A stretch of DNA of 5,246 nt, from positions 1-5,246 of the forward strand of contig JAUYEQ010000531.1 in assembly GCA_030691295.1 (NCBI GenBank), given 5' to 3'. Shown piece by piece: positions 4,987 through 5,246 of the stretch. This stretch comes from Bacteroidota bacterium. Its GTDB lineage: Bacteria; Bacteroidota; Bacteroidia; Bacteroidales; Prolixibacteraceae. The first letter of the stretch is position 1, and every line of letters starts with the position of its first letter. Under the pieces are notes generated by a model that worked only from the letters and a program-made list of their open reading frames with translations, had not been told where the DNA came from and did no database searches. The translations under genes were made by a program, and so were the position numbers.

Positions 4987-5246
4987 ATGAATAATTTGAA
5001 TGGAGACAAATCTGTTAACGCTTCAAAAAGTCCCCCTTCGGGGGATTTAGGGGGCTTTAAAATTAAATTGGCACAGCGCATTGCCTGGATCGCCGGAGGA
5101 TTTGCCCTTGTTTTGGCCATTTTGCTGATTGTCAATTACGTACAGACAAGTTTCAACGATCCGATTGAGAACCAGACTATTCCGGCGTTGGTCAAACGTT
5201 TGAGCGATAATCCCGGTGACGAGGCTTTGAAAGCCGAAATACGCGC
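4987..5246 (+). CDS. membrane-anchored protein of unknown function, N-terminal fragment
   Basis: The frame is open from the ATG at 4987 to the window end, giving 86 full codons. The visible part has a polar N-terminus, one strong hydrophobic helix (about 32-51, IAWIAGGFALVLAILLIVNY) preceded by basic residues, and then a soluble region expected to be periplasmic. This region includes NQTIPALVKRLSDNPGDEALKAEIR (62-86), which reads as an amphipathic, helical segment. I recall similar '...ALxxxLxxNPxxExLKxEIR' segments in Bacteroidota proteins encoded next to propeller and Fe-S genes, but I cannot name the family. Residues 14-25 (KSPPSGDLGGFK) are encoded by a dispersed hairpin repeat and are probably not ancestral. 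A TTG at 5068 just before the helix could be an alternative start, but ATG with its A-rich leader is preferred. The 89-bp gap from the polyferredoxin gene and the same strand fit one operon. Confidence 0.65.
   Translation, partial: MNNLNGDKSVNASKSPPSGDLGGFKIKLAQRIAWIAGGFALVLAILLIVNYVQTSFNDPIENQTIPALVKRLSDNPGDEALKAEIR
5027..5058. repeat. dispersed G5/C5 hairpin repeat embedded in a coding region
   Basis: The unit contains CCCCC (5032-5036) and two competing G runs (5040-5044 and 5050-5054). It can fold as TCCCCC-ttc-GGGGGA (5031-5045), or as AAAG/CCCCC pairing with GGGGGCTTT (5027-5058, with T5031 bulged). I recognise this wording as a short repeat scattered through Bacteroidota genomes, usually between genes. 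Here it is translated in frame as KSPPSGDLGGF just before a membrane helix. Dispersal is recalled, not shown, since only one copy is in the window. Confidence 0.6.

Noticed and set aside
1..5246. CRISPR arrays, tRNA or rRNA genes, insertion-sequence transposase genes
   Set aside because: No regularly spaced direct repeats, cloverleaf-like sequence, rRNA segment or transposase motif was seen on either strand.

Overview
The window looks like a chromosomal segment of a Bacteroidota (Bacteroidetes) bacterium, possibly from the Marinilabiliales/Prolixibacteraceae, although the order is a guess. The reasons are: no clear Shine-Dalgarno sequences but A-rich leaders; TAnnTTTG-type -7 boxes; an ORF6N-domain gene and an AAA/DUF4143 ATPase, both very common accessory genes in this phylum; and short dispersed G+C-rich repeats of a kind that recurs in Bacteroidota genomes. 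All genes lie on the + strand.

Layout. Bases 1-420 are the C-terminal end of an NHL/six-bladed beta-propeller protein. Bases 421-573 are AT-rich spacer. Bases 574-2028 encode an AAA_14/DUF4143 ATPase. It overlaps by 8 nt a 70-residue protein with a twin-arginine signal and four cysteines (2021-2233), which overlaps by 11 nt a Tat-signal ferredoxin with ligands for four [4Fe-4S] clusters (2223-2816). A 304-bp non-coding stretch (2817-3120) holds inverted repeats, a REP-like element and a near-perfect operator-like palindrome. ORF6N follows (3121-3642) and overlaps by 17 nt a NapH/NosR-type membrane polyferredoxin (3626-4897). An 89-bp spacer with degenerate heptamers leads to a membrane-anchored protein cut by the window end (4987-5246), whose N-terminal codons contain a hairpin-forming dispersed repeat.

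How the genes fit together. The Tat-ferredoxin plus membrane polyferredoxin pair resembles the NapG/NapH and NosG/NosH/NosR logic: electrons pass between the quinone pool or cytoplasm and the periplasm through a chain of iron-sulfur clusters. The propeller protein, the four-Cys mini-protein and the last membrane-anchored gene are candidate partners. No terminal oxidoreductase is visible, so the electron acceptor or donor is unknown. The ATPase and the ORF6N gene look like later arrivals. Both are more AT-rich than their neighbours, both bring AT-rich upstream DNA, and both end flush over the start codon of the next iron-sulfur gene.

The strongest unexplained signal is a pair of 19-nt palindromes, one upstream of ORF6N (3026-3044) and one inside it (3305-3323). 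They are identical except for one symmetric, compensating base pair, as expected for a dimeric DNA-binding protein's site and possibly autoregulation.
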